This document shows, one piece after another, positions 14,997-25,067 of a stretch of DNA of 33,376 nucleotides. The stretch lies in contig JAIERK010000154.1 of NCBI GenBank assembly GCA_019746975.1, forward strand, positions 1 through 33,376, in the 5' to 3' direction. The notes below the pieces were generated by a model. It did not search any database and was not told where the DNA came from. It worked only from the letters and a program-made list of their open reading frames with translations. The number at the start of each line of letters is the position of its first letter. Position 1 is the stretch's first letter. This stretch comes from Candidatus Obscuribacterales bacterium. GTDB lineage: Bacteria > Cyanobacteriota > Vampirovibrionia > Obscuribacterales > Obscuribacteraceae. Position numbers and translations under genes: made by a program.

Positions 14997-15533
14997 CTAG
15001 TCGTTGATTGGGCACTCGGCTTCTGTGCAGGTGAGTGCGATGTATTCTTTGTAGTCCTTGTCTGCGTTATCACGATCGCCAAGTTCTGTTCTTACGCGTG
15101 CTCGCTCGAGGAGAATGTTGGCAGAAATCGAGGAGTCCATATTCAGCGCCGTCGAGAAATCATCAACTGCTTCGGCTTTCATACCGAGTTCGCTCCTACA
15201 GGCACCGCGCAACGCATGTGCCCATGAAAGGAATTTTGGAGACTCACCGAACCTGACGGCTTGATCACAATCTTTTAGAGCGTGAATACTATCGCCAATA
15301 CTTCTATTAGACTGCCCACGATTGACATAGGCTGCAGAATGCCTTGGATTCAAAAGAATTGCTTGATCATAGCACCAAATAGCGCCTCGAGTGTCTCCGG
15401 CCATTGACCGTTCGAAGCCGCAATTGTTGAATACGTCGGCTGTTCTTTCGCAAATCCAAACGCCTGTTAAGATGCCGATGACGGCGCAAAATGTGAGGAT
15501 GTGAATTGGAGTTTTCATGCCATAATCATACAT
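14997..15533 (-). CDS. TPR-repeat protein with N-terminal signal/anchor
   Basis: 178 residues (173 if the second ATG at 15518 is used; neither start has a clear ribosome site). A hydrophobic N-terminal segment (IHILTFCAVIGILTGVWIC) should target it to the membrane or periplasm. It is followed by about three tetratricopeptide repeats: GDTRGAIWCYDQAILLNPRH, AAYVNRGQSNRSIGDSIHAL and MKAEAVDDFSTALNMD, then a fourth partial unit. Six or so Cys residues, two near the end (TCTEAEC), may form disulfides. TPRs mediate protein contacts; the partner is unknown. A hairpin lies after the gene. Confidence 0.85.
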   Translation of the reverse strand: MYDYGMKTPIHILTFCAVIGILTGVWICERTADVFNNCGFERSMAGDTRGAIWCYDQAILLNPRHSAAYVNRGQSNRSIGDSIHALKDCDQAVRFGESPKFLSWAHALRGACRSELGMKAEAVDDFSTALNMDSSISANILLERARVRTELGDRDNADKDYKEYIALTCTEAECPIND

Positions 15534-16153
15534 ACGGGTAACTGGTTCGTAAATCGTGATTCCCGCATGTATTAGATTAAGAATCCGCTTCGTCTCAAAT
15601 TTAACGAATTAGTGTATAAAGTCGCAAAAACCCTTTGAATAAGCCGGTTTTGCGAGGCACCGATATCGGAAAAATTTTGATTTGGATAAGATCTAAGTCA
15701 CAAGAAAATCACAAATCGATTCGCCGCCTTGTTGTTTTTGTTTTACTGCTAACAGTGTGAGATTTCGTAGGAAGCGTTGAAGTCCGGAAGGGCTTTTCAG
15801 TGCCTGGAACTCGGGTATATGATTACAGATACCTCCCTGGGAAATTGAGTTGTCGGTTATGGCACCATCAGTCGACGGAAAGACATTTCCTGTCGACCGA
15901 TTCAAGCCGATTTATAAATTTGGATCGCGTTCTCGTTTGTCTAACTGTGATTATACATATAATCAGCTGCGGCTAGATGCAATAACTGGAGGGGTTCGCG
16001 CATAGTTTTCTTGAGTTTTTTATTCGAACCTGAAGGCTGACAATTAGTGAGGGTCTCAGGAGATGGGGTGAAATTCGTTTTGCCATCGACGGTCAGGTTC
16101 TGGACAGGTCGATTGTCGGACACTCCAGTGAGTATCAATGGAGGTCAATAATC
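15534..16153. other. Long intergenic region, no firm gene
   Basis: AT-richer 620 bases with homopolymer tracts. Two minus-strand frames (15693-15905 with a TTG start and 15941-16138 with ATG) lack ribosome sites and known motifs. They share a loose NRxxxN...DG..T pattern that hints at decayed repeats of one gene. The right end holds the ribosome site of the octapeptide-repeat gene. Confidence 0.35.
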
Positions 16154-17491
16154 ATGCTTGATGGGCATACAGGCTCCCCTCCGGGAGCAGCAAATTCGTT
16201 ACCCTGGCTCGATCTGTGCACCATGGACGGTGCAACGTCCAGAAGCGACAAGACTAATAGTGGCAATCAGGAGCAAGCTACCACCGATACATCGGCAGAT
16301 TCTGTGAGTTTGTACGATAGTATAATGGGCCGCTTGAAGCCGGCGTCCACTACTTCTATATCAATAGAACAAGATTTCGAGGCCGCGGAAGTGCTTCCGG
16401 ACAATGCGGCACAGACGCAACCTTCGGAATCTGTGTCAATCTTAGGCTACATTCCGGCAGAGCGTATTGGTTTATTGAGCGAAGCGCAAGTCCGGGCCTT
16501 GGACCCAAAGGAATTTTCAAATTTGAGTGCCGAGAAGCTTCAGGCGTTTAGACCACAGCAGTTAGCATTGCTGAATCCTGCTCAGCTGCAAGCCATTCAA
16601 CTCAACGATTTAAAGCCGGAGCAGATTGCAACTCTTACTCCAGCTCAAATCAAAGTCTTCAATCTGCCCCAGATCTCTCAGTTGGAGCCGATGAAATTCC
16701 GAACCATGTCCAATCAGCAGTTGGAGGCACTAAGTGCCGCTCAGCTCAACAGCGTTCAACCGAAATGTCTGGAAACGCTCAGTCCTCAGCAGCTCCATTC
16801 TGCCGTGCATGACAGACAGACGGCACTCAGCACTGAGCAGCTGAGTCATCTCTCGCGAGAGCAGATGGAGATTGTGACCAATGACCTCATGGTTGGGCGA
16901 CTTACAGTTGCTGAATTGAAGAATCTATCGGCAGACTCTTTACGAAGACTGGCGCCAGCGGACGTCAAAAGACTTCTTCCTGGTCAGGTTGGAGCGCTGT
17001 CTGCCGAACAGCTAAGGTCCATGCTCCCGGAGCAAGTGGCGATGCTTGGTGGCAGCCAGCTTGCCGCTATACCTACCGAAAGTCTCAGCCACGTACTGCC
17101 AGCTGGTGATGTCGCATTGGTGCGACAAGTTAGAGCAACACTGGACGACAACCAGCTTCCTTCTGATCAAGAGTTCAGAGCTCTTACAGCAAGGGGGATT
17201 AGCTGTTTGTCATCTCAGCAACTCGAACGACTTCTGTCCAGGTACATTAAGCACGTGGCGCCCTCGCAACTATCACAGTTGAGTACGGATCAGATTCGCG
17301 GTCTGGAGTCTGAGGGGTTGAGAACGGCGATAGCCAGAATTCAAAGGAACTCCACGGGCACAGAGGTCCCTGGCAAACCGCCGTTTACTTCAATTGAATT
17401 AGGCGGCAAGCTGATGTCGTCTAAACTGGATAGTTTAGATAAAAATATCAAGGACTCGGAAATACCATCTAGTGGGAAAGCTCAGAAGTAA
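16154..17491 (+). CDS. Octapeptide-repeat (xxQLxxLS) protein, hypothetical
   Basis: 445 residues, ATG preceded by GGAGG at nine bases. There is no signal peptide; residues 1-95 are polar and Ser/Thr-rich. From about 105 to 390 the chain is an eight-residue repeat of consensus [PS]xQ[LI]xx[LF][ST]. For example, the key Ile/Leu/Phe fall at 158, 166, 174, 182, 190, 198, 206 and 214, and again at 279, 287, 295 and 303. Some units are interrupted by five-residue slips. Similar LTxxQ[VI]xAL octads occur in very large bacterial surface proteins; this one is short and leaderless. It is probably a helical or solenoid rod for protein binding, function unknown. Its end overlaps the convergent TPR gene by 23 bases. 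Confidence 0.85.
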   Translation: MLDGHTGSPPGAANSLPWLDLCTMDGATSRSDKTNSGNQEQATTDTSADSVSLYDSIMGRLKPASTTSISIEQDFEAAEVLPDNAAQTQPSESVSILGYIPAERIGLLSEAQVRALDPKEFSNLSAEKLQAFRPQQLALLNPAQLQAIQLNDLKPEQIATLTPAQIKVFNLPQISQLEPMKFRTMSNQQLEALSAAQLNSVQPKCLETLSPQQLHSAVHDRQTALSTEQLSHLSREQMEIVTNDLMVGRLTVAELKNLSADSLRRLAPADVKRLLPGQVGALSAEQLRSMLPEQVAMLGGSQLAAIPTESLSHVLPAGDVALVRQVRATLDDNQLPSDQEFRALTARGISCLSSQQLERLLSRYIKHVAPSQLSQLSTDQIRGLESEGLRTAIARIQRNSTGTEVPGKPPFTSIELGGKLMSSKLDSLDKNIKDSEIPSSGKAQK

Positions 17492-18431
17492 GGGTCTCAC
17501 GCTTGTGTTGATGCGCGCGAGCCATAGTTTCTCTCGCCTCTTCCTCTTTGCCGAGCTTCATCAACACCCCACTGTACTCCTCTAGCACCCCGGCATGATC
17601 CGCTGCTGCTAGAGGCGTATGCTCGGGATTGCAACTCTCGCTATAAAACTCGGCGGCTGATTGAAGCCATCCATTTTTGGTGGCCTGTCTTGCGAGCTTC
17701 AGGCGAAGCTTGCCGACTTCTGCATCGTGCTTGCCGTCCGCGCGCTCCATGAGCATGTAGGCCTGCTTGAAATTGTCGAAGCTTTTTTCTTCATCGGTGC
17801 GTTTCTCGAGGATATTTCCGAGTTGGAGAAGTGTGGAAATTCGCTCGGGAGTTCCGGGACCGTAAATCTTAGTGTAGTATGCCAGCGATTTTTCTAGCGT
17901 GTCGGCTGCCTCGGACAGCTTATTTTGTTTTTCATAAACTTCGGCAAGCTTGTCTAGGACAGTAGGAAGCTGTCGGTCTCTGTGTTTCCAGTAATACTCT
18001 CTGATAGTCACCGAGTGCTTGAGCTTCATGGCTGCGTTGTTCAGATCGCCCTTCTTCTCGTCGTTCACGCCTTCGTTGTAGTACTTGACCGCGTCTGCGA
18101 TGATTTTGCGCGCATCCTTAGCGATTGCCGACGGGTTAAATACCAATGGCGCCTTTCGTGTCTTGTATGTCTTCACCTGCATCGTCGGAGAGTTATGCAG
18201 AGGTCGGTAGATTGTCGTTGCAGTCGGATTTGGTCTGGAACCCTGCGAACTATAAGAGCTGCCAGACGCCGCTCCAGGTGACGTAAAGGACCCCTCGCCG
18301 CTGAGGATATTTTGACCCATGTGCTCAGGTTGACGCAGTGCCTGTGCCGATGTCGGTGTGGCGTTGCACACAATGAGTGTCATCGCGCTGACGACTGTTG
18401 CAAGTGACGAAAGATTGATTCTGAATTCCAT
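17469..18431 (-). CDS. Secreted TPR-repeat protein
   Basis: 320 residues from ATG 18431 with GGTGAAG just upstream. A Sec signal (LATVVSAMTLIVCNATPTSA) is followed by a Ser/Gly/Pro-rich linker to about 100. A TPR superhelix of Kinesin-light-chain type then covers about 115-310 (YYNEGVNDEKKGDLNNAAMK; LDKLAEVYEKQNKLSEAADT; LLQLGNILEKRTDEEKSFDN; EEYSGVLMKLGKEEEARETM). Likely periplasmic or exported scaffold. The gene is convergent with, and overlaps by 23 bases, the octapeptide-repeat gene. No enzymatic motif seen. Confidence 0.87.
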   Translation of the reverse strand: MEFRINLSSLATVVSAMTLIVCNATPTSAQALRQPEHMGQNILSGEGSFTSPGAASGSSYSSQGSRPNPTATTIYRPLHNSPTMQVKTYKTRKAPLVFNPSAIAKDARKIIADAVKYYNEGVNDEKKGDLNNAAMKLKHSVTIREYYWKHRDRQLPTVLDKLAEVYEKQNKLSEAADTLEKSLAYYTKIYGPGTPERISTLLQLGNILEKRTDEEKSFDNFKQAYMLMERADGKHDAEVGKLRLKLARQATKNGWLQSAAEFYSESCNPEHTPLAAADHAGVLEEYSGVLMKLGKEEEARETMARAHQHKRETLTSELSH

Positions 18432-19091
18432 ACTTCACCACACGGTGTAATTGTTTTACCCAGAAGTTCTTAAGTTTCCACCCCTGTCGCGGCATTTAAG
18501 GGTTGCCTCAGGAATTACTTTCCGGGACAATGGTATAGTCGAGAAAACGGGCAGCGCCTTGATAGGAGCCCAGGGGACCATTCACTCATGTCTAACTACG
18601 ACGGGACTGGCGAAAAGAAAAATGACGGTGGTGATTCCGGCGCATTTCGGGGGCGGCGGCATCCATTCCTCGACAGGCGCGTAGATTGGAAGGCCATCGA
18701 CAAAATTCGCTATGGCAGTGATTCTGGCTCTGCTGACGCGGCGGACCGTATAGCCATGCCTCGCGAAGTCTCGCCGTTTCAATTGACGCCAGGTATCGAT
18801 CCTCGACAGCAACGAGTGTCTCTTTGTGTTGATGCGGTGAAACAGCTCTCGACCAACTCGCAGAAGTGGTATGTCATACGCGATTGCCTGGTGAATGAGT
18901 ATCAGAGCGCTGGACCTGAACCGCAAAATTCCGAGAAAGCGTTGTTGAGCTTCATTGGCTCCGTTAATCAACGACTGGGGACTGCTGGAGAGCTTGGGGC
19001 CGAGCGCCTTGATGGCGCTGCGGCGAAAAATGTCGCCGCAGCAGAAGGAATCTTCTATCCCGAGCTTTCAATGAATGTACGTGTCTGGCAT

Positions 19092-20603
<1,512 letters not shown>

Positions 20604-21105
20604 CTTTTCCCCCAGATGTACATTGTGATGGCACGGTCGCTGTGCGAGATCGAGCGCTGGAAACGGAGTTTCAAACGGCTGAACGATCAATGATTGGCTG
20701 TCTTAAATAGTCTGTTCGCAGCTAAAGATACTAATTGCGGACCAACTAGTATTCGGGATTCCGAGACTCGTTTGGTTTATACCAAAATTCTAAAAAGCAG
20801 ATGTTACAAAATTGCTACGGCCTATTTCTTGCGAGATCAGGCGCCGGGTTTGAACCGCTTCCAGGATCGTTCCTGTGACGTAGAGGGTATCGCGCAAAGA
20901 GGGAGCCCAGTTTTCATCACGAAACGCAATATATTGATGTAACGGTGAGCCTAAAAACCCGCAATGGGAGAGGATCGAGCATTTACATCGGTCAATATCC
21001 CTCAAAAGTGTGATTGCTAAAAAGCCCCAGGTGGATAGTAATGAAAATCAGTCATCTCTGATTTTTCAATTCTTGCCGGGTACTACTGGTCCCGGGGAGG
21101 TTACC
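20604..21105. other. Intergenic between divergent genes
   Basis: 502 bases holding the ribosome sites of both flanking genes at its ends (GGGGGA on the left, minus strand; GGGGAGG on the right, plus strand). Frames seen inside have no ribosome site or motif. The segment presumably carries the two divergent promoters; I cannot place them reliably. Confidence 0.4.
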
Positions 21106-21618
21106 ATGGACAGATTGCGAAAATGGATAGCACGGTTGTTTAATCGTGCCGCCCGACCCGCTGGTACCGCTGCGGATTCAAAAATTGAATGTGCCACCGG
21201 CGCAGTAGCTCAAGTGCAGGAAGCATTACAGAACGGAGAGGAGGGACCGCGTGTGTCGGACCTGAATCCCAACCCAAAATCGTTGCGAAAGACTTTAAAT
21301 GACGTGCCCATCCTCTCGGATCCAACCCCGCTCCCTCACAATAGAGATCGCCACTGGTTCGACGGCAAGGGCTACCACTTGAATCAGAAAGCTCCTACGA
21401 ATACGTGGAATCGCCTGGAGGCATTTCTTTCGACAACGGATCCCGAAACTCTAACGAAACTCGATCCGAGCTGGAATAAGCGCTTAGATGAGCCGGTTGA
21501 AGACGATAGACCAGCGCCGAGGAAGACTCAGCCTGATATTCCAATGATTCGACCGTTTCCCAGATCGGAGAAAGTCGAGCACATCACATTGCCGCGGATT
21601 TCTGAGACTCTGCCGTAG
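21106..21618 (+). CDS. Hypothetical polar protein, 170 aa
   Basis: ATG 21106 is chosen because GGGGAGG lies seven bases upstream; the frame runs 32 codons further back without such a site. The N-terminus is an amphipathic basic helix (MDRLRKWIARLFNRAARPAG) that could bind membrane or nucleic acid. The rest is Pro-, Asp- and Arg-rich and probably largely disordered (VSDLNPNPKSLRKTLNDVPI; DEPVEDDRPAPRKTQPDIPM). No Cys cluster, signal peptide or known domain. It converges with the secreted FG-GAP-like gene 42 bases away. Confidence 0.72.
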   Translation: MDRLRKWIARLFNRAARPAGTAADSKIECATGAVAQVQEALQNGEEGPRVSDLNPNPKSLRKTLNDVPILSDPTPLPHNRDRHWFDGKGYHLNQKAPTNTWNRLEAFLSTTDPETLTKLDPSWNKRLDEPVEDDRPAPRKTQPDIPMIRPFPRSEKVEHITLPRISETLP

Positions 21619-21660
21619 GTAGTTGACACTCAACATCCTTTGGGAGTGCTTCTGTCGGCG

Positions 21661-22353
21661 TTAACAGCCGGTAGAGTATTGATGTGCCACTTGCTTCACA
21701 AGCTTTCCTGGCTTTGCTTTCGAAGATAGGAAGAGCGTCACATCGCTGACGTTGTAATTGGTGGTGGTGTCCATGATCAAGTCGACTTTTCCATCTCCGT
21801 CTAGATCACCGCACCACATTAACGATGGTGATGTGTCTATGGAAATTTGCTGAGCAGAAACGAGCTGTTGCTTGATGCCACCACTTTCGAGAGTAATTGA
21901 AAACCCTGAGTAATACTCCTTGTCTTCTTTCTTCCCTTTGACAATAAGCTTTGCCTTGTTATCGCCTACGTTGAGCTGAATTTGATCGTTGATTTGAAGG
22001 TGCTCTTTCTTATTGATGCGGCTGGTGAGTACCGCCCCGGCCTTGAGTCCGGGTATGCCGCCAAACAGAAAAGTGGGCTTCTCCTTGCCGGGTACTGAGA
22101 TTCGCTTACCTGTCTTTGCTTTCGGGTCATCATCGATAATCTCGTCATGCACTCGAGTGATCGACACCTTTGTAGGCTTGAGGCAAAACTGTCCGTCCTT
22201 CTGTGGAAATAGCCCAAGCCATGCCGATCTCACTGATGCGGTGACCTCATCGCCGTGATAGTCGTACAATTCGAGAATGTTGGATGCATGTGCAAACGGC
22301 AGAGAAGACAATGCCATGGTTGCTGCAAACAACACAGCGATTTTCCGTTTCAT
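21661..22353 (-). CDS. Secreted protein with C-terminal FG-GAP/VCBS-like motif
   Basis: 230 residues from ATG 22353, preceded by AAGGGA; the upstream ATG at 22380 gives a worse leader. A clean signal peptide (MKRKIAVLFAATMALSSLPF, cut near AHA) is followed by a mostly beta region with Lys-rich loops. Near the C-terminus WCGDLDGDGKVDLIMDT is a calcium-binding DxDxDG loop as found in FG-GAP/VCBS beta-propeller repeats, but only one copy is present. Two Cys (WCGD and the terminal Cys) plus one earlier could pair. Likely extracellular or periplasmic; function unknown. Confidence 0.8.
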   Translation of the reverse strand: MKRKIAVLFAATMALSSLPFAHASNILELYDYHGDEVTASVRSAWLGLFPQKDGQFCLKPTKVSITRVHDEIIDDDPKAKTGKRISVPGKEKPTFLFGGIPGLKAGAVLTSRINKKEHLQINDQIQLNVGDNKAKLIVKGKKEDKEYYSGFSITLESGGIKQQLVSAQQISIDTSPSLMWCGDLDGDGKVDLIMDTTTNYNVSDVTLFLSSKAKPGKLVKQVAHQYSTGC

Positions 22354-22530
22354 TCGATAGTCCCTTCTAGTCGTCGACAAGAGAATATTCTACCGCCTTA
22401 CAGTCTGGTTATCGAGAAACGCAGTTAATTCGGCTGTGCAAACGGACAGGGCCGCGGTCAATACAATTAGCAGCTCGAAAAAATAGAAGCACATCTAGAT
22501 TGAGATTTAAAACGGAGTTCTAACATCTAT

Positions 22531-23061
22531 CTATGGATTTGTACATTCGCACCAAATACAGTGCACACTTCTTTTGGGAAATTCCATGAATACCAGTTCG
22601 CCTGTATTCTGCATTTGGAAACAGTGAACACAGGGTCTATCTTCGCTCAGTGCGACAATGTAGTGTTCGCACGAATCACCGCTGCAGCAACGCGCGGTCG
22701 ATTGAAGATATTGGGTTACTGACTTTGTTGATTCTGATGCAGTGGAGATCTCTTGCATCAGCTTCCAATATTCAGCCTGAATATGTGGAGCTAACGGACG
22801 CGGCATCTCTGCGATGCGCTTGAGGCGACGAACAATGCCGCTGTACGAATCGAAGTGAAGGAGCTCTCCTTGTCCTTCTTGTTGAGTCGACTGATTCTGC
22901 TGAAGACATCTGAAGCATCGCTTATTGCGACCGATTGGATCGAACTCGATCTGCTCGCCGGCGATGAATCCGCGACCACACTTGCAAACCCCGCGATATC
23001 TCGCATACATTACTTTCGGGGCTACTCGAGCGGTATTGTCCCGCTGTCTCAACATCCTCAT
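22531..23061 (-). CDS. Cys-rich zinc-ribbon-like protein, 176 aa
   Basis: 176 residues from ATG 23061; GCGAGG lies just upstream and ATG 23055 is an alternative. The first Cys module (VCKCGRGFIAGEQIEF with RCFRC) has the spacing of a zinc ribbon of the kind that checks bare Cys-x-Cys and CxxC pairs around a Gly-rich knuckle. A second group toward the C-terminus (CCSGDSCEHYIVAL, CVHCFQ, CIWCEC) could bind another metal. A helical linker (HIQAEYWKLMQEISTASEST) separates them. No signal peptide. The four-copy palindrome array begins 52 bases upstream, so it may lie in this gene's control region. Function unknown; nucleic-acid binding is a guess. Confidence 0.75.
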   Translation of the reverse strand: MRMLRQRDNTARVAPKVMYARYRGVCKCGRGFIAGEQIEFDPIGRNKRCFRCLQQNQSTQQEGQGELLHFDSYSGIVRRLKRIAEMPRPLAPHIQAEYWKLMQEISTASESTKSVTQYLQSTARCCSGDSCEHYIVALSEDRPCVHCFQMQNTGELVFMEFPKRSVHCIWCECTNP

Positions 23062-23112
23062 TACCTCGCAAAATCAATGAACTTGGTTTATGTACATCAT
23101 TATTGCGATCGT

Positions 23113-23379
23113 CACCGCGAAATATCTGCAGTCGAAAATCTTTTTGAGAGTATGTTAGTGACAGATTTGTCTGACCCGGAAGATTGGCTATCCATCAGGG
23201 AAGCCGTTGAGTGCGAACATGACTGCAAAATATCCGCAGTCGCATTTTTCGTTGCGAGAAAGTTACTCTTGTACTCTCATTTTAGTGACTGCGAAATATT
23301 CGCAGTCAGAATCTTGTCGCGAGTTAGCTAACTTCGATGGATTCCCGGTTTCATGTTTGGCTGCAAGATATCCGCAGTC
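23113..23379. repeat. Array of four diverged 21-nt palindromic repeats
   Basis: Copies lie at 23113-23133, 23221-23241, 23287-23307 and 23359-23379. The third is the best: arm GACTGCGAA, 3-base loop ATA, and the complementary arm TTCGCAGTC. Copy 2 keeps six paired bases (GACTGC/GCAGTC), copy 4 keeps six with one G-T wobble, and copy 1 is decayed. All four share the core AAATATC/TGCAGTC region. Spacings are 108, 66 and 72 bases, all multiples of three. Flanks after each copy share loose similarity (TTTTTCGTTGCGAGA-like). This is not a CRISPR array: copies diverge and spacing is irregular. It could be an operator array, RNA hairpins or a decayed tandem repeat. Confidence 0.75.
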
Positions 23380-23723
23380 AAAGTTGTTATTGCGCCAGAG
23401 TTTACTTCCGTTTGCGAGTGAATAAGGTTGGGTTTAGATCATCCTTCATATGTGCAGTTGGAAAAATTCGGTTGAAAGCATCTGCGATTAGCCTAATCTC
23501 GGATTGATGACAAGGGGCTTTCTCTTTTGACTCAAATTGGCTCCTTCTGTGAAGTTCTATGCAAAGTTCGGCACGCGATTCAGTGCTGTGCGAGCACCGA
23601 GTAGTGGACATCCGGTAAAAGCGTCAGCTATGATTCCAAGCGCTGAGCGGTCGATAGTAGCATAGTCATTTGGCTACACAAATTAAGGTCGTGGACTCAA
23701 ATAGTTGGTTGTCACCAATTGGT
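23380..23723. other. Leader region upstream of glpT, no gene
   Basis: Between the last palindrome and the proposed glpT start. No convincing frame, no clear promoter boxes, no hairpin with a T-run. Confidence 0.35.
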
Positions 23724-25067
23724 ATGCCTTTAACTCGAATCTCCAACTTCTTCCGACCCGCGCCTCATGTACAGCGCCTGACCGCCGACCGGATTGATCC
23801 TGAATACAAGCGGTATCGTGCACAAATTCTCGGCACAATCTTCGTTGGGTATGCCGGCTACTATCTCGTGAGAGCCAACATCAATATTGCCAAACCATTT
23901 CTGATAACGGAGCTGGGCTTTTCTAAGGGCGATGTCGGTCTCCTTGCTTCTGGTCTCACGATTGCCTATGGTTTGAGCAAGTTCCTGATGGGCAACGTGT
24001 CGGACAGGTCTAACCCTCGCTACTTCCTTGCCACCGGTCTGATACTCTCGGGAATTGTTAACTTGGTTTTCGGCTTCCTGCCCAGTCTCTTTCTGATGGT
24101 TGTCTTCTGGTCTTTGAACGGATGGTTTCAGGGCATGGGTTGGCCGCCATGCGGAAGGACGATGGTGCACTGGTTCTCCGATAGAGAGCGCGGTACAAAA
24201 ATGGCGATCTGGAATCTTGCGCACAACGTGGGAGGAATGCTTGCACCGGTAATTGCAAGCTATTCGCTGTTGTACTTTGGATCGTGGAAAAGTGCTTTTT
24301 TTGTACCAGCGTTGTTGTCGATTGCTATTGGTTTTGTTGTCCTTTTCTTCATGCGAGACACCCCGCAATCTGTTGGCTTGCCACCTATCGAGGAATACAA
24401 GAATGACTACCCATCGACCGCAGTGGAGGATCGGGAGCGAGAGCTGTCCGGATCTGAGATCCTCTTCAAGTATGTGCTCAATAACAAATTCCTCTGGATA
24501 TTTGCTTTAGCTAATGTGCTCGTCTACATCGTCCGGTATGGTGTCGTCAATTGGGCTCCGACTTACCTGACGGAAGTAAAAGGTTATTCCATCACGGATG
24601 CAGCATGGCAAGCCAGCATTTACGAGCTGGCTGGAATTCCGGGAATGCTCTTTTCCGGGTGGGCGAGCGACCGAATTTTTCACGGAAGGCGGTCACCGGT
24701 GATGGTGATTTCAATGAGCCTGGTATCCGCGGCTGTGTTTGTTTATTGGTTCAATCCGAAAGGAAATTATATTGTTGATTCAATTGCGCTCATTGCAATT
24801 GGTTTTCTCATCTATGGACCTGTTATGTTGATCGGTGTTGCTGCCCTGGACCTCGTACCGAAGAAGGCGGTTGGCACGGCCGCAGGTTTGACTGGACTAT
24901 TCGGTTACCTTGGCGCGACTGCTGCAGAGCTGGGCATCGGATACACGGTGCAAGCATTCGGTTGGAATATGGGATTCACAATGATAATCGCGGCCGGCGC
25001 GTTTTCGACATTGCTGTTGGGGCTCACGTGGAATGTCCATGACAGGCGGGAGGATACTAAGTCGTGA
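23724..25067 (+). CDS. glpT: Glycerol-3-phosphate transporter GlpT (MFS, organophosphate:phosphate antiporter)
   Basis: 447 residues from ATG 23724; a TTG 54 bases upstream is in frame but E. coli GlpT begins just before the FRPAPH segment, as here. No clear ribosome site precedes either. Twelve hydrophobic segments are visible. Signature stretches match GlpT closely: GYAGYYLVRANINIAKPFLI, GNVSDRSNPRYFL, GWFQGMGWPPCGRTMVHWFS, WNLAHNVGGMLAP, MRDTPQSVGLPPIEEYKNDY, GYSITDAAWQ, IGFLIYGPVMLIGVAALDL and AGLTGLFGYLGAT. Substrate-site Arg residues are retained in YYLVR and VYIVRYG, and the His in AHNVGG. It exchanges glycerol-3-phosphate for phosphate across the inner membrane. It overlaps the epimerase gene by 4 bases. 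No glpQ or glpK is nearby. Confidence 0.95.
   Translation: MPLTRISNFFRPAPHVQRLTADRIDPEYKRYRAQILGTIFVGYAGYYLVRANINIAKPFLITELGFSKGDVGLLASGLTIAYGLSKFLMGNVSDRSNPRYFLATGLILSGIVNLVFGFLPSLFLMVVFWSLNGWFQGMGWPPCGRTMVHWFSDRERGTKMAIWNLAHNVGGMLAPVIASYSLLYFGSWKSAFFVPALLSIAIGFVVLFFMRDTPQSVGLPPIEEYKNDYPSTAVEDRERELSGSEILFKYVLNNKFLWIFALANVLVYIVRYGVVNWAPTYLTEVKGYSITDAAWQASIYELAGIPGMLFSGWASDRIFHGRRSPVMVISMSLVSAAVFVYWFNPKGNYIVDSIALIAIGFLIYGPVMLIGVAALDLVPKKAVGTAAGLTGLFGYLGATAAELGIGYTVQAFGWNMGFTMIIAAGAFSTLLLGLTWNVHDRREDTKS

Noticed and set aside
14888..15007. 39-codon Cys-rich plus-strand frame with GAGGAAAC before ATG
   Set aside because: It runs over the TPR-gene hairpin and into the TPR gene end; likely chance despite an acceptable ribosome site.
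15693..16138. Two minus-strand frames (70 and 65 codons) with loosely similar patterns
   Set aside because: No ribosome sites, no recognisable motif, and their mutual similarity is too weak to call a duplicated gene.
18582..18971. 129-codon minus-strand frame opposite the 184-aa gene
   Set aside because: Start lacks a ribosome site and composition is less protein-like than the plus-strand frame; treated as a shadow.
20845..20875. GGGTTTGAACCGC resembling a tRNA T-loop
   Set aside because: No matching five-base T-stem, acceptor stem or anticodon arm could be built around it.
22855..23331. 158-codon plus-strand frame overlapping the zinc-ribbon gene
   Set aside because: Antisense to a Cys-patterned real gene over its first third and running into the palindrome array; no start signal. 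It is kept in mind only because three palindrome copies share its frame.
23113..23379. CRISPR array interpretation of the palindromic repeats
   Set aside because: Only four copies, they diverge from each other, intervals vary from 66 to 108 bases, and no cas genes are present.
23207..23425. 72-codon plus-strand frame with KYPQS/KYSQS/RYPQS repeats
   Set aside because: The repeated peptides are a by-product of the palindromic DNA repeats; there is no ribosome site and another frame reads the repeats equally well.
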